In this document: piece by piece, positions 1 to 7,445 of the stretch
Layout: the number at the start of each line of letters is the position of its first letter
Numbering within the stretch: the first letter of the stretch is position 1
Source of the DNA: Rickettsiales bacterium
GTDB lineage: Bacteria; Pseudomonadota; Alphaproteobacteria; Rickettsiales; UBA1997
Direction of reading: 5' to 3'
NCBI GenBank assembly: GCA_023262945.1
Contig: JALQXY010000123.1
Span: 1-33,220 of the forward strand
DNA: 33,220 bases
Position numbers and translations under genes: made by a program
Notes under the pieces: model-generated
Told to the model about the DNA's origin: nothing
Databases searched by the model: none
Seen by the model: only the letters and a program-made list of their open reading frames with translations

Positions 1-154
1 AAAAAACATATACAATCTAAACAATCTGACTTTATCTTTTTGGCTAAAAATTGCAAAAAGCCTTAAATCCTATAGGTATAGGACTTGCATTTTTTACAAT
101 TTTTATCTCAAAAAATATTTTGTCATATTGTTTATTTTTAGATGGGAATTGGTA
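1..154 (+). repeat. MITE-like repeat family 1, copy 1 (left end cut by window)
   Basis: This copy matches the elements at 10051-10218, 26953-27122 and 28131-28297 almost base for base. It begins inside the element, so the left terminal repeat lies outside the window, and it ends with the right terminal repeat TTTTTAGATGGGAATTGGTA at 135-154. The central inverted repeat (AATCCTA ... TAGGACTT, about 66-89) is followed by a T-run. It ends 12 bp from the stop codon of the Nramp-related gene. An open frame of 126 codons that starts here is a by-product of the repeat and an antisense gene and is not called. Confidence 0.85.
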
Positions 155-166
155 TTATAACCTTTA

Positions 167-1423
167 TTACAAAAAAGTTCCTAAATATAAAATCACAAAA
201 CCAATCATGATAAATATGGCAAATTTGCTATATAAGATAAATTTCTTACTTGGCCTATATTCTTTAGGAAAATCAGACTTTGTGACTAGTTTTAAATTCA
301 ACCATGCTATTACTGGTGTCGTTAAAAAAGATATCATGGTAGCAATTAAAACTAACTGTTTCATATTTTCTACTAAAAAAACAATTGTAATTATTGTTAA
401 AACAACACAGCCCGTTAAAACATTTAGATAAATTTTATCTTCGTTGCAATTTTTATTTTTTTTGACATAAAAAAGCAATTTTATCGTTTTTGCCAAAGAT
501 CTTGGATAGCCGTCAGTGCAAGTTAGAACCGTTGAAAACATAGCAATAAAAGCAGTAAAAGCAATAATATAAAATGACCATTCTCCGATGTTTTTGGTGT
601 AAATTTCTAATAATTTAGCAATAAACTCTACACTTTTTACCGGCAATTCTTCGTTTGTATAAAAAAACATAATATACCCAAGAAGCAAAAATAATATTGC
701 TAAAATTGCCGTTATTGCATAGCCAATATTAAAATCCGTAAGAGATTTGTTTAGGTTTATTTTTTCACGATTTTCATTATTTTTTTCAACAATCCAAATT
801 GAGTTCCAAATCGAGCAATCCAAAGGACAAGGCATCCAGCCAATAAAGCCAAGTAAAAATATTAGATCCAAATCATTGATTAAAGAAAAGCTTTTTTTTG
901 ACGAATGCTGCAAAGAGTCTAAAGATTGAAATGATATAGCAAAACTAGCTAAAGAGCTGATCACTAAAAATAAAATAATATATTTTGCCCAACGATCTAG
1001 AAGATCATATTTGCCAAATGTTAATATTATATAGCAAAAAACTATTACAAAAATACTATAAATTTTTATTGAAAAATCTAATTTAAATATATTAGCAAAA
1101 ATACCCGCCGCAACAACGGTTACTGCCGAAAGAAGTGTAAATAATGACAATAAAGTTGCTATTAAATATACATATAAATAGCGGGGATTTATGTCGTAAT
1201 AGCCATGCAATATAGATTGCTTTTTCGCGGCGCTATATCTTGGAGCAATCTCGAAAAAAGGATACTTTAAAACATGTGCAAAAATTATAATTGCAATAAA
1301 TAGCAAGCCATAATTTGCTCCCGCCTGAACTGACTGTACCAAATGAGATACGCCGATTGCCGTTGCCGCCAATAACACGCCTGGACCTAAATTATTAAAA
1401 ATATCGCTTATTTTTTTAATCAT
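167..1423 (-). CDS. Nramp-related membrane transporter with altered metal-site motifs
   Basis: This is a 418-residue polytopic membrane protein with about 11 hydrophobic segments. Its start (GPGVLLAATAIGVSHL, residues 13-28) and overall layout are those of the Nramp/MntH superfamily, whose members import Mn2+/Fe2+ with protons across the inner membrane. The TM1 segment should carry the Asp-Pro-Gly-Asn motif but reads ATAIGVSH here. The TM6 segment, which normally holds Met-Pro-His, reads GWMPCPLDCS. The metal-coordinating residues of classical Nramp proteins are therefore not in place, and the substrate cannot be assumed to be Mn2+ or Fe2+. The length is typical for the superfamily and there is no frameshift. 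The gene stands alone on the minus strand; a repeat copy follows its stop codon and another repeat lies upstream of its start. Family membership is fairly secure; substrate is unknown. Confidence 0.8.
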   Translation of the reverse strand: MIKKISDIFNNLGPGVLLAATAIGVSHLVQSVQAGANYGLLFIAIIIFAHVLKYPFFEIAPRYSAAKKQSILHGYYDINPRYLYVYLIATLLSLFTLLSAVTVVAAGIFANIFKLDFSIKIYSIFVIVFCYIILTFGKYDLLDRWAKYIILFLVISSLASFAISFQSLDSLQHSSKKSFSLINDLDLIFLLGFIGWMPCPLDCSIWNSIWIVEKNNENREKINLNKSLTDFNIGYAITAILAILFLLLGYIMFFYTNEELPVKSVEFIAKLLEIYTKNIGEWSFYIIAFTAFIAMFSTVLTCTDGYPRSLAKTIKLLFYVKKNKNCNEDKIYLNVLTGCVVLTIITIVFLVENMKQLVLIATMISFLTTPVIAWLNLKLVTKSDFPKEYRPSKKFILYSKFAIFIMIGFVILYLGTFL

Positions 1424-1455
1424 ATTGGAAATTTTTGTATAATTGCGAATACCTA

Positions 1456-1625
1456 TTTAAAATCCCTCAATAGATAAGTTGACTTAGATCATTAAATCCT
1501 GGCATAGAATTTATAATAAAAAATTCTAGCGCACTTTTTGATGCGTAAATCCTTTTCATTATAGTCAGGTATACTATGAGATGATTGATATAAATTAATT
1601 TTCTATTGATGGATTTGGGTTTAAA
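1456..1625. repeat. Inverted-repeat element, family 2, copy A
   Basis: The two ends (about 1456-1486 and 1595-1625) are imperfect inverted repeats built around TCTATTGATGGATTTGGG and its complement. The same ends occur at 26876-26910 and 27123-27156. It fills most of the 228-bp gap between the Nramp-related gene and the oxidoreductase gene. There is no open frame inside. The interior shares only short words with the other copy, so it is an old or degenerate element. Confidence 0.55.
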
Positions 1626-1651
1626 TTGAGCGGCCTCTTATAAAAAAACAA

Positions 1652-2626
1652 CTAAAAAGTTAATACTAAAGATCCCATGGTTTTTCTTGATTCAAGATCT
1701 TCGTGAGCTTTTGCTATATCTTTAAAATCGTAAGTAGTTATTTTTGGCTTAACTACTCCTTTCTCAACTGCCGCAAAAACTTCACTTGCTGAAAGAGCTA
1801 ATTCTATCCTTTCTGATTTATACATGGCCATAGATGGCCTAGTTATATAAAGGGAGCTAGAAAAATGACTGTTTAAGTCAATTTTGTCGGCTATTCCTGA
1901 AGATTCGCCATAACTAACGCAAATACCCATTGGCCATAAACAATTTAAAGATTTTTTTAAAGTATCCTTTCCAACGCCATCATAAACCAAGCCAACCCCA
2001 CCATGATTTGTTATTTCAGCAATTTTTTCAACAAAATCATCTTTTTTATAATTTATCACATGATCGCATCCTAGATTTTTGGCAAAAATCATTTTATCTT
2101 CACTTCCTACGGTGCCAAATATTTCTAATCCTAAATATTTAGCCCATTGACATAAAATATGACCAACTCCACCAGCCACTGCATGTATTAATATTTTTTT
2201 AGCTCTTTTAGCAATATAAACACGATGCAATAAAGCATGAGACATTAGACCTTTATACAGAGTGCCAGCAATTTGTATATCGGTTAACTTATTTTGCGCA
2301 CTTACTACATATCTTGCTGGTACAGCCCTTTTTTCACAATAAGACCCTATGCCAGCAGTAGCATAAGCCACTCTTTCACCAACAACAAAATCTTTAACTT
2401 TACTGCCAACAGCTTCAACATATCCACAGCCTTCCATTCCTAAAATTGAAGGAAAATTTGATATTTTATGTTGCCCTTTGCGAAAACATATATCAAAAAA
2501 ATTAACCCCTATAGCTGTTTGTTTTATTAAAACTTCGTCTACTCTTATTTTTGGAACATCGACTTTAACAATCTTTAAATCGTTAGCTTTGCCATATTTA
2601 TCTAAAGAAATTGCTTGCATTTCCAT
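1652..2626 (-). CDS. Quinone oxidoreductase-like protein (zinc-free MDR superfamily)
   Basis: This 324-residue protein is a full-length medium-chain dehydrogenase/reductase of the quinone oxidoreductase (Qor) type, which uses NADPH to reduce quinones or enones in the cytoplasm. The N-terminal GroES-like domain has the typical GVNFFDICFRKG and GMEGCGYVEAVG stretches. The Rossmann domain has the nucleotide-binding HAVAGGVGHILCQWAK segment around residues 148-163, followed by GCDHVINY, which is standard for this family. The Cys cluster of the structural zinc site in alcohol dehydrogenases is missing, which fits Qor rather than Adh. The gene is transcribed divergently from the exonuclease gene across a 347-bp gap. 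The exact substrate cannot be told from sequence. Confidence 0.85.
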   Translation of the reverse strand: MEMQAISLDKYGKANDLKIVKVDVPKIRVDEVLIKQTAIGVNFFDICFRKGQHKISNFPSILGMEGCGYVEAVGSKVKDFVVGERVAYATAGIGSYCEKRAVPARYVVSAQNKLTDIQIAGTLYKGLMSHALLHRVYIAKRAKKILIHAVAGGVGHILCQWAKYLGLEIFGTVGSEDKMIFAKNLGCDHVINYKKDDFVEKIAEITNHGGVGLVYDGVGKDTLKKSLNCLWPMGICVSYGESSGIADKIDLNSHFSSSLYITRPSMAMYKSERIELALSASEVFAAVEKGVVKPKITTYDFKDIAKAHEDLESRKTMGSLVLTF

Positions 2627-2973
2627 ATTATAAAATATTTTAATTTAATAATATTTTCACGTTATTTATTAACCTTCGCATAAACTAGCTATTCTTTTAA
2701 TAAAGAGATATTTCTTAACAAAAGAATTTAGAAAAACCACAATACTTATGCCACTTTGGCTTTGAAAAATTATTTTGCTAAGGAATATGTTAAAGTTAAA
2801 AGACAACTAATTTATGTACGGATTAATATACAAAAAATTCATCTATAAAACTTTTAAAAATTAATTTTTTAATTAATTTGGTGTTATTCATATCTAATAG
2901 CAAGATTCATCTTTTAATTATTATTAAAAAATTAATCAAAGTGTAATTTGGTATAAAACATATCAATAAATAA
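2627..2973. other. 347-bp non-coding gap between divergent genes
   Basis: This AT-rich stretch must hold the promoters for the oxidoreductase gene (leftward) and the exonuclease gene (rightward). The only clear structure is an A/T-only inverted repeat at 2858-2879 with 9-bp arms (AAATTAATT / AATTAATTT) and a TTTT loop. I see no tRNA, small ORF or copy of the two main repeat families. Confidence 0.5.
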
Positions 2974-3771
2974 ATGCAACATCAAAATCTTTTCGTATTT
3001 GATATCGAGACAATTCCCGATACTAAGGCAGCTAAAAATCTTTTTAATACACCTAAAGCTTCAGAACAAGATTTACGTCAAGCTTTAACAAAATATCATC
3101 TTGATATCACAGATCAAAAAAATTCATTTTTACGCCAGCCTTTTCATAAAATTGTTGCCATTGGATTTTTAGAGGCGGAGATAATTAGAGATTTTGATGG
3201 TAGTGAATTTTATAAAATAGTTGAAATAAGATGCGGTGGCAATATCGATACGCCAGAAAACGAGTTGGTTTTGGGATTTTTTAACCATTTAAAGAAAATA
3301 AAACCAAGATTTGTCAGTTTTAATGGTCGCAATTTTGATATGCCTGTATTAAAATATGCAGCCATGAAACACGAAGTAGAGGCTGGATGGTTTTATAAAC
3401 TTGGTGATAAATGGAATAATTATAATCAACGCTATTCTTTAGATTGGCATTGCGATTTAGCCGAAGCTTTTAGTGACTTTGGATCTTCAGCTCGTGTCAA
3501 AATGAACGAATTATGCGCCGCTTTTGATTTACCTGGAAAAACTGGAGTTGATGGTTCGCAAGTTACAGAAATGTTTGACAACGGAAAACTTAAAGAAATT
3601 AGAGATTATTGCGAAAGCGATGTTATTAATACTTATTTACTATATTTAATCTATCAGCATCATACTGGGTCACTTTCAAAAACTTCTTTTGACAAATGCA
3701 AAAAAGAACTGCAAAACTTTCTTAAAAATAAAATAAAGGATAAGCCTCATTATATTGACTTTATAAAATAA
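2974..3771 (+). CDS. PolB-type DEDD 3'-5' exonuclease domain protein
   Basis: This 265-residue protein is a stand-alone 3'-5' exonuclease of the group related to the proofreading domain of family B DNA polymerases (DNA_pol_B_exo2). The three acidic motifs are visible: FDIET near residue 9 (motif I), FNGRNFDMPVLK near residue 118 (motif II), and YCESDVINTYLLY near residue 213 (motif III, with the D-x3-Y arrangement). There is no polymerase domain. It probably trims or repairs DNA (or RNA) ends in the cytoplasm. The next gene, doxX-like, starts 5 bp after the stop, so the two are probably co-transcribed. The ATG has no obvious Shine-Dalgarno sequence, like most genes in this window. Confidence 0.85.
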   Translation: MQHQNLFVFDIETIPDTKAAKNLFNTPKASEQDLRQALTKYHLDITDQKNSFLRQPFHKIVAIGFLEAEIIRDFDGSEFYKIVEIRCGGNIDTPENELVLGFFNHLKKIKPRFVSFNGRNFDMPVLKYAAMKHEVEAGWFYKLGDKWNNYNQRYSLDWHCDLAEAFSDFGSSARVKMNELCAAFDLPGKTGVDGSQVTEMFDNGKLKEIRDYCESDVINTYLLYLIYQHHTGSLSKTSFDKCKKELQNFLKNKIKDKPHYIDFIK

Positions 3772-3776
3772 CAAAA

Positions 3777-4235
3777 ATGTTTCAATTAATTGAGAAAATT
3801 TGCTATATATCAGATAATTTACTTACTAAATATATTTCTCATATATTTCTTTTTACTTTAAGATTATTAATAGCCTGCACATTTTGGGAACTTGGCTTAA
3901 ATAAATTAAATGATATAAATTCAGCGATACTACTTTTTCAATATCAATACAGAATACCATTTGTAAGCCCAGTAATTATAGCTTATAGCGTTGCTTTTTT
4001 TGAAATTATTTGTTCGATATTTTTAATTTTTGGCGTTTTTACTAGACTGTCTACAATTCCTTTGATTGTAATTACTTTAATGACTCATTTTTTAGCTTTT
4101 GAAAATGATCTTCATTTTTATTGGCTAACATCTTTATTAACGATTTTTATTTTTGGCTCTGGAGCCATATGTTTAAATGACTTAATAAAAGTAATAGCTA
4201 AAACCTTTATAAATAAAAATTTAAACAGATTTTAA
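3777..4235 (+). CDS. DoxX family membrane protein
   Basis: This small protein of 152 residues has four predicted membrane helices. The DoxX-family pattern is clear: RLLIACTFWELGLNKL in the first helix, a middle AYSVAFFEIICSIFLIFGVFTRLST helix-turn, and ALMTHFLAFENDLHFYW-type residues in the third. DoxX proteins sit in the inner membrane; some are linked to quinone or redox chemistry, but the role of this one is not known. Its stop codon overlaps the start of the next gene in a TAATG junction, so it is translationally coupled to the AGCS symporter and follows the exonuclease gene by 5 bp. Confidence 0.8.
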   Translation: MFQLIEKICYISDNLLTKYISHIFLFTLRLLIACTFWELGLNKLNDINSAILLFQYQYRIPFVSPVIIAYSVAFFEIICSIFLIFGVFTRLSTIPLIVITLMTHFLAFENDLHFYWLTSLLTIFIFGSGAICLNDLIKVIAKTFINKNLNRF

Positions 4236-5746
4236 TGTCTTATTTTTTCAAATTAATTAACCTACTTATTCTTTGTATTTTACCAAATATTGCTGTAGCT
4301 CAAGAAATACAAACAACTATATCAAATATAACCAATGCTCTTGATACAGTAATATTACCCATTACCTCTTTTTTAGCATTTTTATTCTTAGGATCATCTT
4401 ATCAAATTTTTGGCCATGATCTTCAAATTACTATTTTTGGATTTCCTTTGATTGTAATGTGGTTAATTAGTGCCGGCATATTTTTTACTATAAAATTAAA
4501 ATTTGTTAATATTCGCCTTTTTAAACATGGAATCGATGTAGTAAGAGGAAAATATAGCAACAATGATACATCTGGAAAAATTACATCAATGCAAGCTTTA
4601 TTTACCGCTGTTTCAGCAACTGTTGGCTTGGGTAATATAGCTGGAGTAGCTATCGCAATTTCAATTGGCGGGCCAGGTGCGGTATTATGGATGATGATTG
4701 CTGCTTTTTTTGGAATGTCGACTAAATTTATCGAAGTAACTCTTGGTCAAAAATATCGTCGTATCAAAGATGGTCATCTTTTAGCTGGAGCATTTTATTA
4801 TCTAGAAGATGGTCTTAAAGATCATAATAAGCCAAAATTAGGTAAAATATTAAGTAAAATTGCTGCAATTCTTTGCATTTGTGGTGCAATTGGAGCTGGA
4901 ATAATTTTTCAATCAAATCAAAGTATTTCGATAATTAGCGACAACTTTAATTTAAATAGCGTATATCAATCTTTGCTTTCTCTTGTTTTAGCATTATTAA
5001 TAGCCTTTATCTTGCTTGGCGGAATTGTAAGAGTAGCTCAAATTGCTGAAAAAATAGTACCTTTTATGGCTGTAACTTACATAATTATGTGCATTACTGT
5101 AATTATTTTTCATAATGAAAAAATATTAGATTCTATAAATCTTATATTTAGAGCCGCTTTTACTGAAAATGCTGCATATGGAGGAATTATTGGCGCTATA
5201 GTTCAAGGTTTTAAAAGAGCATCTTTTTCCAATGAAGCTGGCCTTGGTAGTGCGCCAATAGCTCATGCTGCTGCCAAAGTAGACCATCCAATACAAGAAG
5301 GCTCTGTTTCAATATTAGAACCATTCATTGATACTATCATAATCTGTTTCCTTACTGGAATTACTATTGTTATTAGCGGTTCTTATTTAAACCCAGATAA
5401 TAATGGGGTATTAATTTCAAAGGCAGCTTTTACATCAGTAACTCCGTGGTTTTCTTATTTACTATCATTAGTTGTGTTTCTTTTTGCATTCTCTACCATG
5501 TTAACTTATAGCTATTATGGCAAACAAGCTTGGACTTACCTAACTAAAGGAAAATATTTAAAAATTTGCTATGCGTTATTTGCTTCTTTTGTATTCGTTG
5601 GCGGTATGTTAAAATTAGATACTGTAATAGATTTAGCTGATATATTATTTCTAACAATGTCTATCCCTAATATAATAGGACTTTATATAATGAGCGGAAC
5701 CATTAAAAACGAGCTAGAAAATTACATAAAGAAAATAAAAAAATAA
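4235..5746 (+). CDS. Sodium:alanine/glycine symporter (AGCS family)
   Basis: This 503-residue protein imports small amino acids such as alanine or glycine with Na+ across the inner membrane. The AGCS signature is plain: ITSMQALFTAVSATVGLG and the following NIAGVAIAISIGGPGAVLWM around residues 111-150, then GMSTKFIEVTLGQKYR. A second conserved block, FKRASFSNEAGLGSAPIAHA, lies around residue 325-345. About 10-11 helices are visible, and the first 22 residues look like a signal peptide or first helix ending in AVAQ. The gene overlaps the doxX-like gene by one base. Amino-acid import fits a host-associated bacterium with a reduced biosynthetic set. The exact amino acid is inferred from the family only. 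Confidence 0.92.
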   Translation: MSYFFKLINLLILCILPNIAVAQEIQTTISNITNALDTVILPITSFLAFLFLGSSYQIFGHDLQITIFGFPLIVMWLISAGIFFTIKLKFVNIRLFKHGIDVVRGKYSNNDTSGKITSMQALFTAVSATVGLGNIAGVAIAISIGGPGAVLWMMIAAFFGMSTKFIEVTLGQKYRRIKDGHLLAGAFYYLEDGLKDHNKPKLGKILSKIAAILCICGAIGAGIIFQSNQSISIISDNFNLNSVYQSLLSLVLALLIAFILLGGIVRVAQIAEKIVPFMAVTYIIMCITVIIFHNEKILDSINLIFRAAFTENAAYGGIIGAIVQGFKRASFSNEAGLGSAPIAHAAAKVDHPIQEGSVSILEPFIDTIIICFLTGITIVISGSYLNPDNNGVLISKAAFTSVTPWFSYLLSLVVFLFAFSTMLTYSYYGKQAWTYLTKGKYLKICYALFASFVFVGGMLKLDTVIDLADILFLTMSIPNIIGLYIMSGTIKNELENYIKKIKK

Positions 5747-5747
5747 A

Positions 5748-6161
5748 TTATTCTCCACGATATATTATAGAATTATTCTCCGTTTCTTCTAGTTTTACCT
5801 CAAAAAGACCGGGTAAATGAGGCTTTAACCATCTCCAAATAATTAAAGCCATATTTTCTGCTGTCGGCATCAATACCCCGTTTTTAAATTCATCTACATC
5901 TTCATTAAGATATTTATGATCCATTTTATTATAAACTTCCTCTCTAACAATTTTCTTTAACTCTTTAAAGTTCATTATCATGCCAGTTTCTTGATCTATA
6001 TTAGACCTTACCGTAACAAATAAATTAAAATTATGCCCATGGCAACTTGTGCATTTATCATATATCTTTAAATTCTTTTCATGAGAAAATTTATTATTAT
6101 ATAAACGATGAGCAATAGATAAACTTTCTCTTCTTGTTATATAAGAAATATTGTTATTCAT
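5748..6161 (-). CDS. queD: 6-carboxytetrahydropterin / 6-pyruvoyltetrahydropterin synthase family (QueD-like)
   Basis: This 137-residue protein belongs to the QueD/PTPS family, which converts 7,8-dihydroneopterin triphosphate; in bacteria the usual product feeds queuosine synthesis. The zinc-binding histidines are present: H18 in SIAHRL and H41 and H43 in CHGHNF. The catalytic cysteine is C37 in the C-x3-HGH arrangement (residues 37-43). A PTAENMAL stretch near residue 99 is the other family landmark. The ATG abuts the candidate origin region, and the gene is convergent with the AGCS symporter gene (1 bp between stops). Assignment to QueD rather than a biopterin-type PTPS rests on bacterial context, so the symbol is less certain than the family. 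Confidence 0.85.
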   Translation of the reverse strand: MNNNISYITRRESLSIAHRLYNNKFSHEKNLKIYDKCTSCHGHNFNLFVTVRSNIDQETGMIMNFKELKKIVREEVYNKMDHKYLNEDVDEFKNGVLMPTAENMALIIWRWLKPHLPGLFEVKLEETENNSIIYRGE

Positions 6162-6163
6162 TG

Positions 6164-6178
6164 TTAATAAATTGTTAA
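6164..6178. promoter_or_regulatory. CtrA-type motif TTAA-N7-TTAA, site 1
   Basis: TTAATAAATTGTTAA is an exact match to the two half-sites and the 7-bp spacing bound by the cell-cycle regulator CtrA. It lies 2 bp upstream of the queD start codon, inside the candidate origin. Such motifs arise easily in AT-rich DNA, so the position matters more than the match. Confidence 0.45.
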
Positions 6179-6345
6179 TAACTGCAAAAAACTGTTAAAT
6201 AAAAAAAATTGTTAATTTTGTTAACAATTTTATTAACAGATAATAAAAGGTTAATAAAAAAAATAAGATAAATTAAAAAATGTAAATAATTCTATAAAAT
6301 TTTATTTTTAGTGCTATATTTACTTTTTTTATGTTAAAAAAAATG

Positions 6346-6360
6346 TTAATAACATGTTAA
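6346..6360. promoter_or_regulatory. CtrA-type motif TTAA-N7-TTAA, site 2
   Basis: TTAATAACATGTTAA is the second exact match with 7-bp spacing, 53 bp upstream of the hemE start codon. Flanking TTAA pairs at 6334/6346 and 6378/6390 have 8-bp spacing and may be weaker sites. It could affect both hemE expression and origin firing. Confidence 0.45.
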
Positions 6361-6412
6361 AAAAACTTACAAAATAATTAACAACTTTATTAATATTATT
6401 ATATTTTATTAA

Positions 6413-7441
6413 ATGAATTATATATTAGAAACTCTTAATAAAAAAAATCAAATAACAAAAAAACCTCCTTTATGGATTATGCGACAAGCTGGTCGTTATT
6501 TGCCAGAATATCGTGAAATAAGAAGTAAAACAGGAAGTTTTTTAGATCTTTGTTACAACCCGAAGCTAGCCTGCGAAGTTACTTTGCAACCAATAAGAAG
6601 ATTTGATTTTGATGCGGCAATAATATTTTCTGATATATTAGTTATTCCACACGCTTTAGGATGCGATTTAAAATTTATCACTGGTGATGGTCCAAAATTA
6701 TCTAAAATATCATCTGATAGTGATCTAAACAGCCTTAAAATTGATAAAATAAATACCTTTTTAAAACCAGTATTTGAATCGGTAAATTTAACTAGATCCA
6801 AACTATCTAAAGATAAATCGTTAATTGGCTTTTCTGGATGCCCTTGGACTTTGGCTTGTTATATGATAGAAGGAGGTGGTTCAAAAAATTTTAATTTAGT
6901 TAGAGAAAAGTCTATTGCGGATGAGAGTTTTTTTTCGTCATTAATAAACATCTTAACTCAATCTATTATTGAATATTTGTCATTAAAAATAGAAGCTGGA
7001 GCTGACATAATTAAGTTGTTTGATTCTTGGGCAGGTTTATTACCTTTAGAGCAATTACAAAAGTGGGTATTTGAGCCAACTAATATAATTGTTAACGAGA
7101 TCAAAAAAAGATATCCAAAAGTGCCTATTATTTGTTTTCCTAAGGGTATAGGATGTAATTATCTAGAGTTTGTTAATTATGTAAAATGCGACTGTGTAGC
7201 AATTGATCAAAATCTTAACCAAGACTGGGTAGTAAAAAACTTGCAAGATAAAATTTTAATACAAGGTAATTTGGATAATTTTTTATTAGCTTTTGGGACG
7301 GAGAAAAGAATAGAGGAAGAAGTAGAATTTATTTTACAAAAATTTGGCAGTAAGTCATTTATATTTAACCTTGGTCACGGTATATTACCACAAACTCCAA
7401 TAAAAAATGTTGAGCTTTTAGTAAGATCAGTAAGAAGATAG
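6413..7441 (+). CDS. hemE: Uroporphyrinogen decarboxylase
   Basis: This enzyme removes four carboxyl groups from uroporphyrinogen III to make coproporphyrinogen III in haem synthesis, in the cytoplasm. The 342-residue length is typical. Family signature 1, PLWIMRQAGRYLPEYRE, is at residues 19-35 and holds the active-site Arg residues. The substrate-binding Asp is in FSDILVIPHALG near residue 70. Signature 2, GFSGCPWTLACYMIEGGG, is near residue 141. The gene reads away from the candidate origin and ends 4 bp before the stop of the convergent popZ-like gene. Location of hemE beside the origin is a known feature in Caulobacter and Rickettsia. There is no clear Shine-Dalgarno sequence. Confidence 0.97.
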   Translation: MNYILETLNKKNQITKKPPLWIMRQAGRYLPEYREIRSKTGSFLDLCYNPKLACEVTLQPIRRFDFDAAIIFSDILVIPHALGCDLKFITGDGPKLSKISSDSDLNSLKIDKINTFLKPVFESVNLTRSKLSKDKSLIGFSGCPWTLACYMIEGGGSKNFNLVREKSIADESFFSSLINILTQSIIEYLSLKIEAGADIIKLFDSWAGLLPLEQLQKWVFEPTNIIVNEIKKRYPKVPIICFPKGIGCNYLEFVNYVKCDCVAIDQNLNQDWVVKNLQDKILIQGNLDNFLLAFGTEKRIEEEVEFILQKFGSKSFIFNLGHGILPQTPIKNVELLVRSVRR

Positions 7442-7445
7442 AGAT

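Larger units (their letters stand above)
6162..6412. other. oriC: Candidate chromosomal replication origin (hemE-linked)
   Basis: This 251-bp gap is almost entirely A/T and lies directly upstream of hemE. It contains the word TGTTAA at 6162, 6173, 6193, 6210, 6219, 6332, 6344 and 6355, and its complement TTAACA at 6221, 6233 and 6378. The 9-mer TGTTAATAA occurs at 6162-6170, 6173-6181 and 6344-6352, with the complement TTATTAACA at 6230-6238; it differs from the DnaA-box consensus at two central positions. Two exact TTAA-N7-TTAA motifs are present. The middle part (about 6250-6330) is nearly G/C-free and could be an unwinding region. In Caulobacter and Rickettsia the origin lies beside hemE and carries CtrA sites of this type, which is the basis for the call. 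No perfect DnaA box or IHF site was found. Confidence 0.6.

Noticed and set aside
51..431. 126-codon open frame on the plus strand at the left edge
   Set aside because: It starts in a repeat element and continues antisense to the 3' end of a clear Nramp-related gene; the protein resembles nothing and is low-complexity.
6334..6393. Further TTAA pairs with 8-bp spacing as CtrA sites
   Set aside because: CtrA sites need 7-bp spacing; these were left as possible weak sites only.
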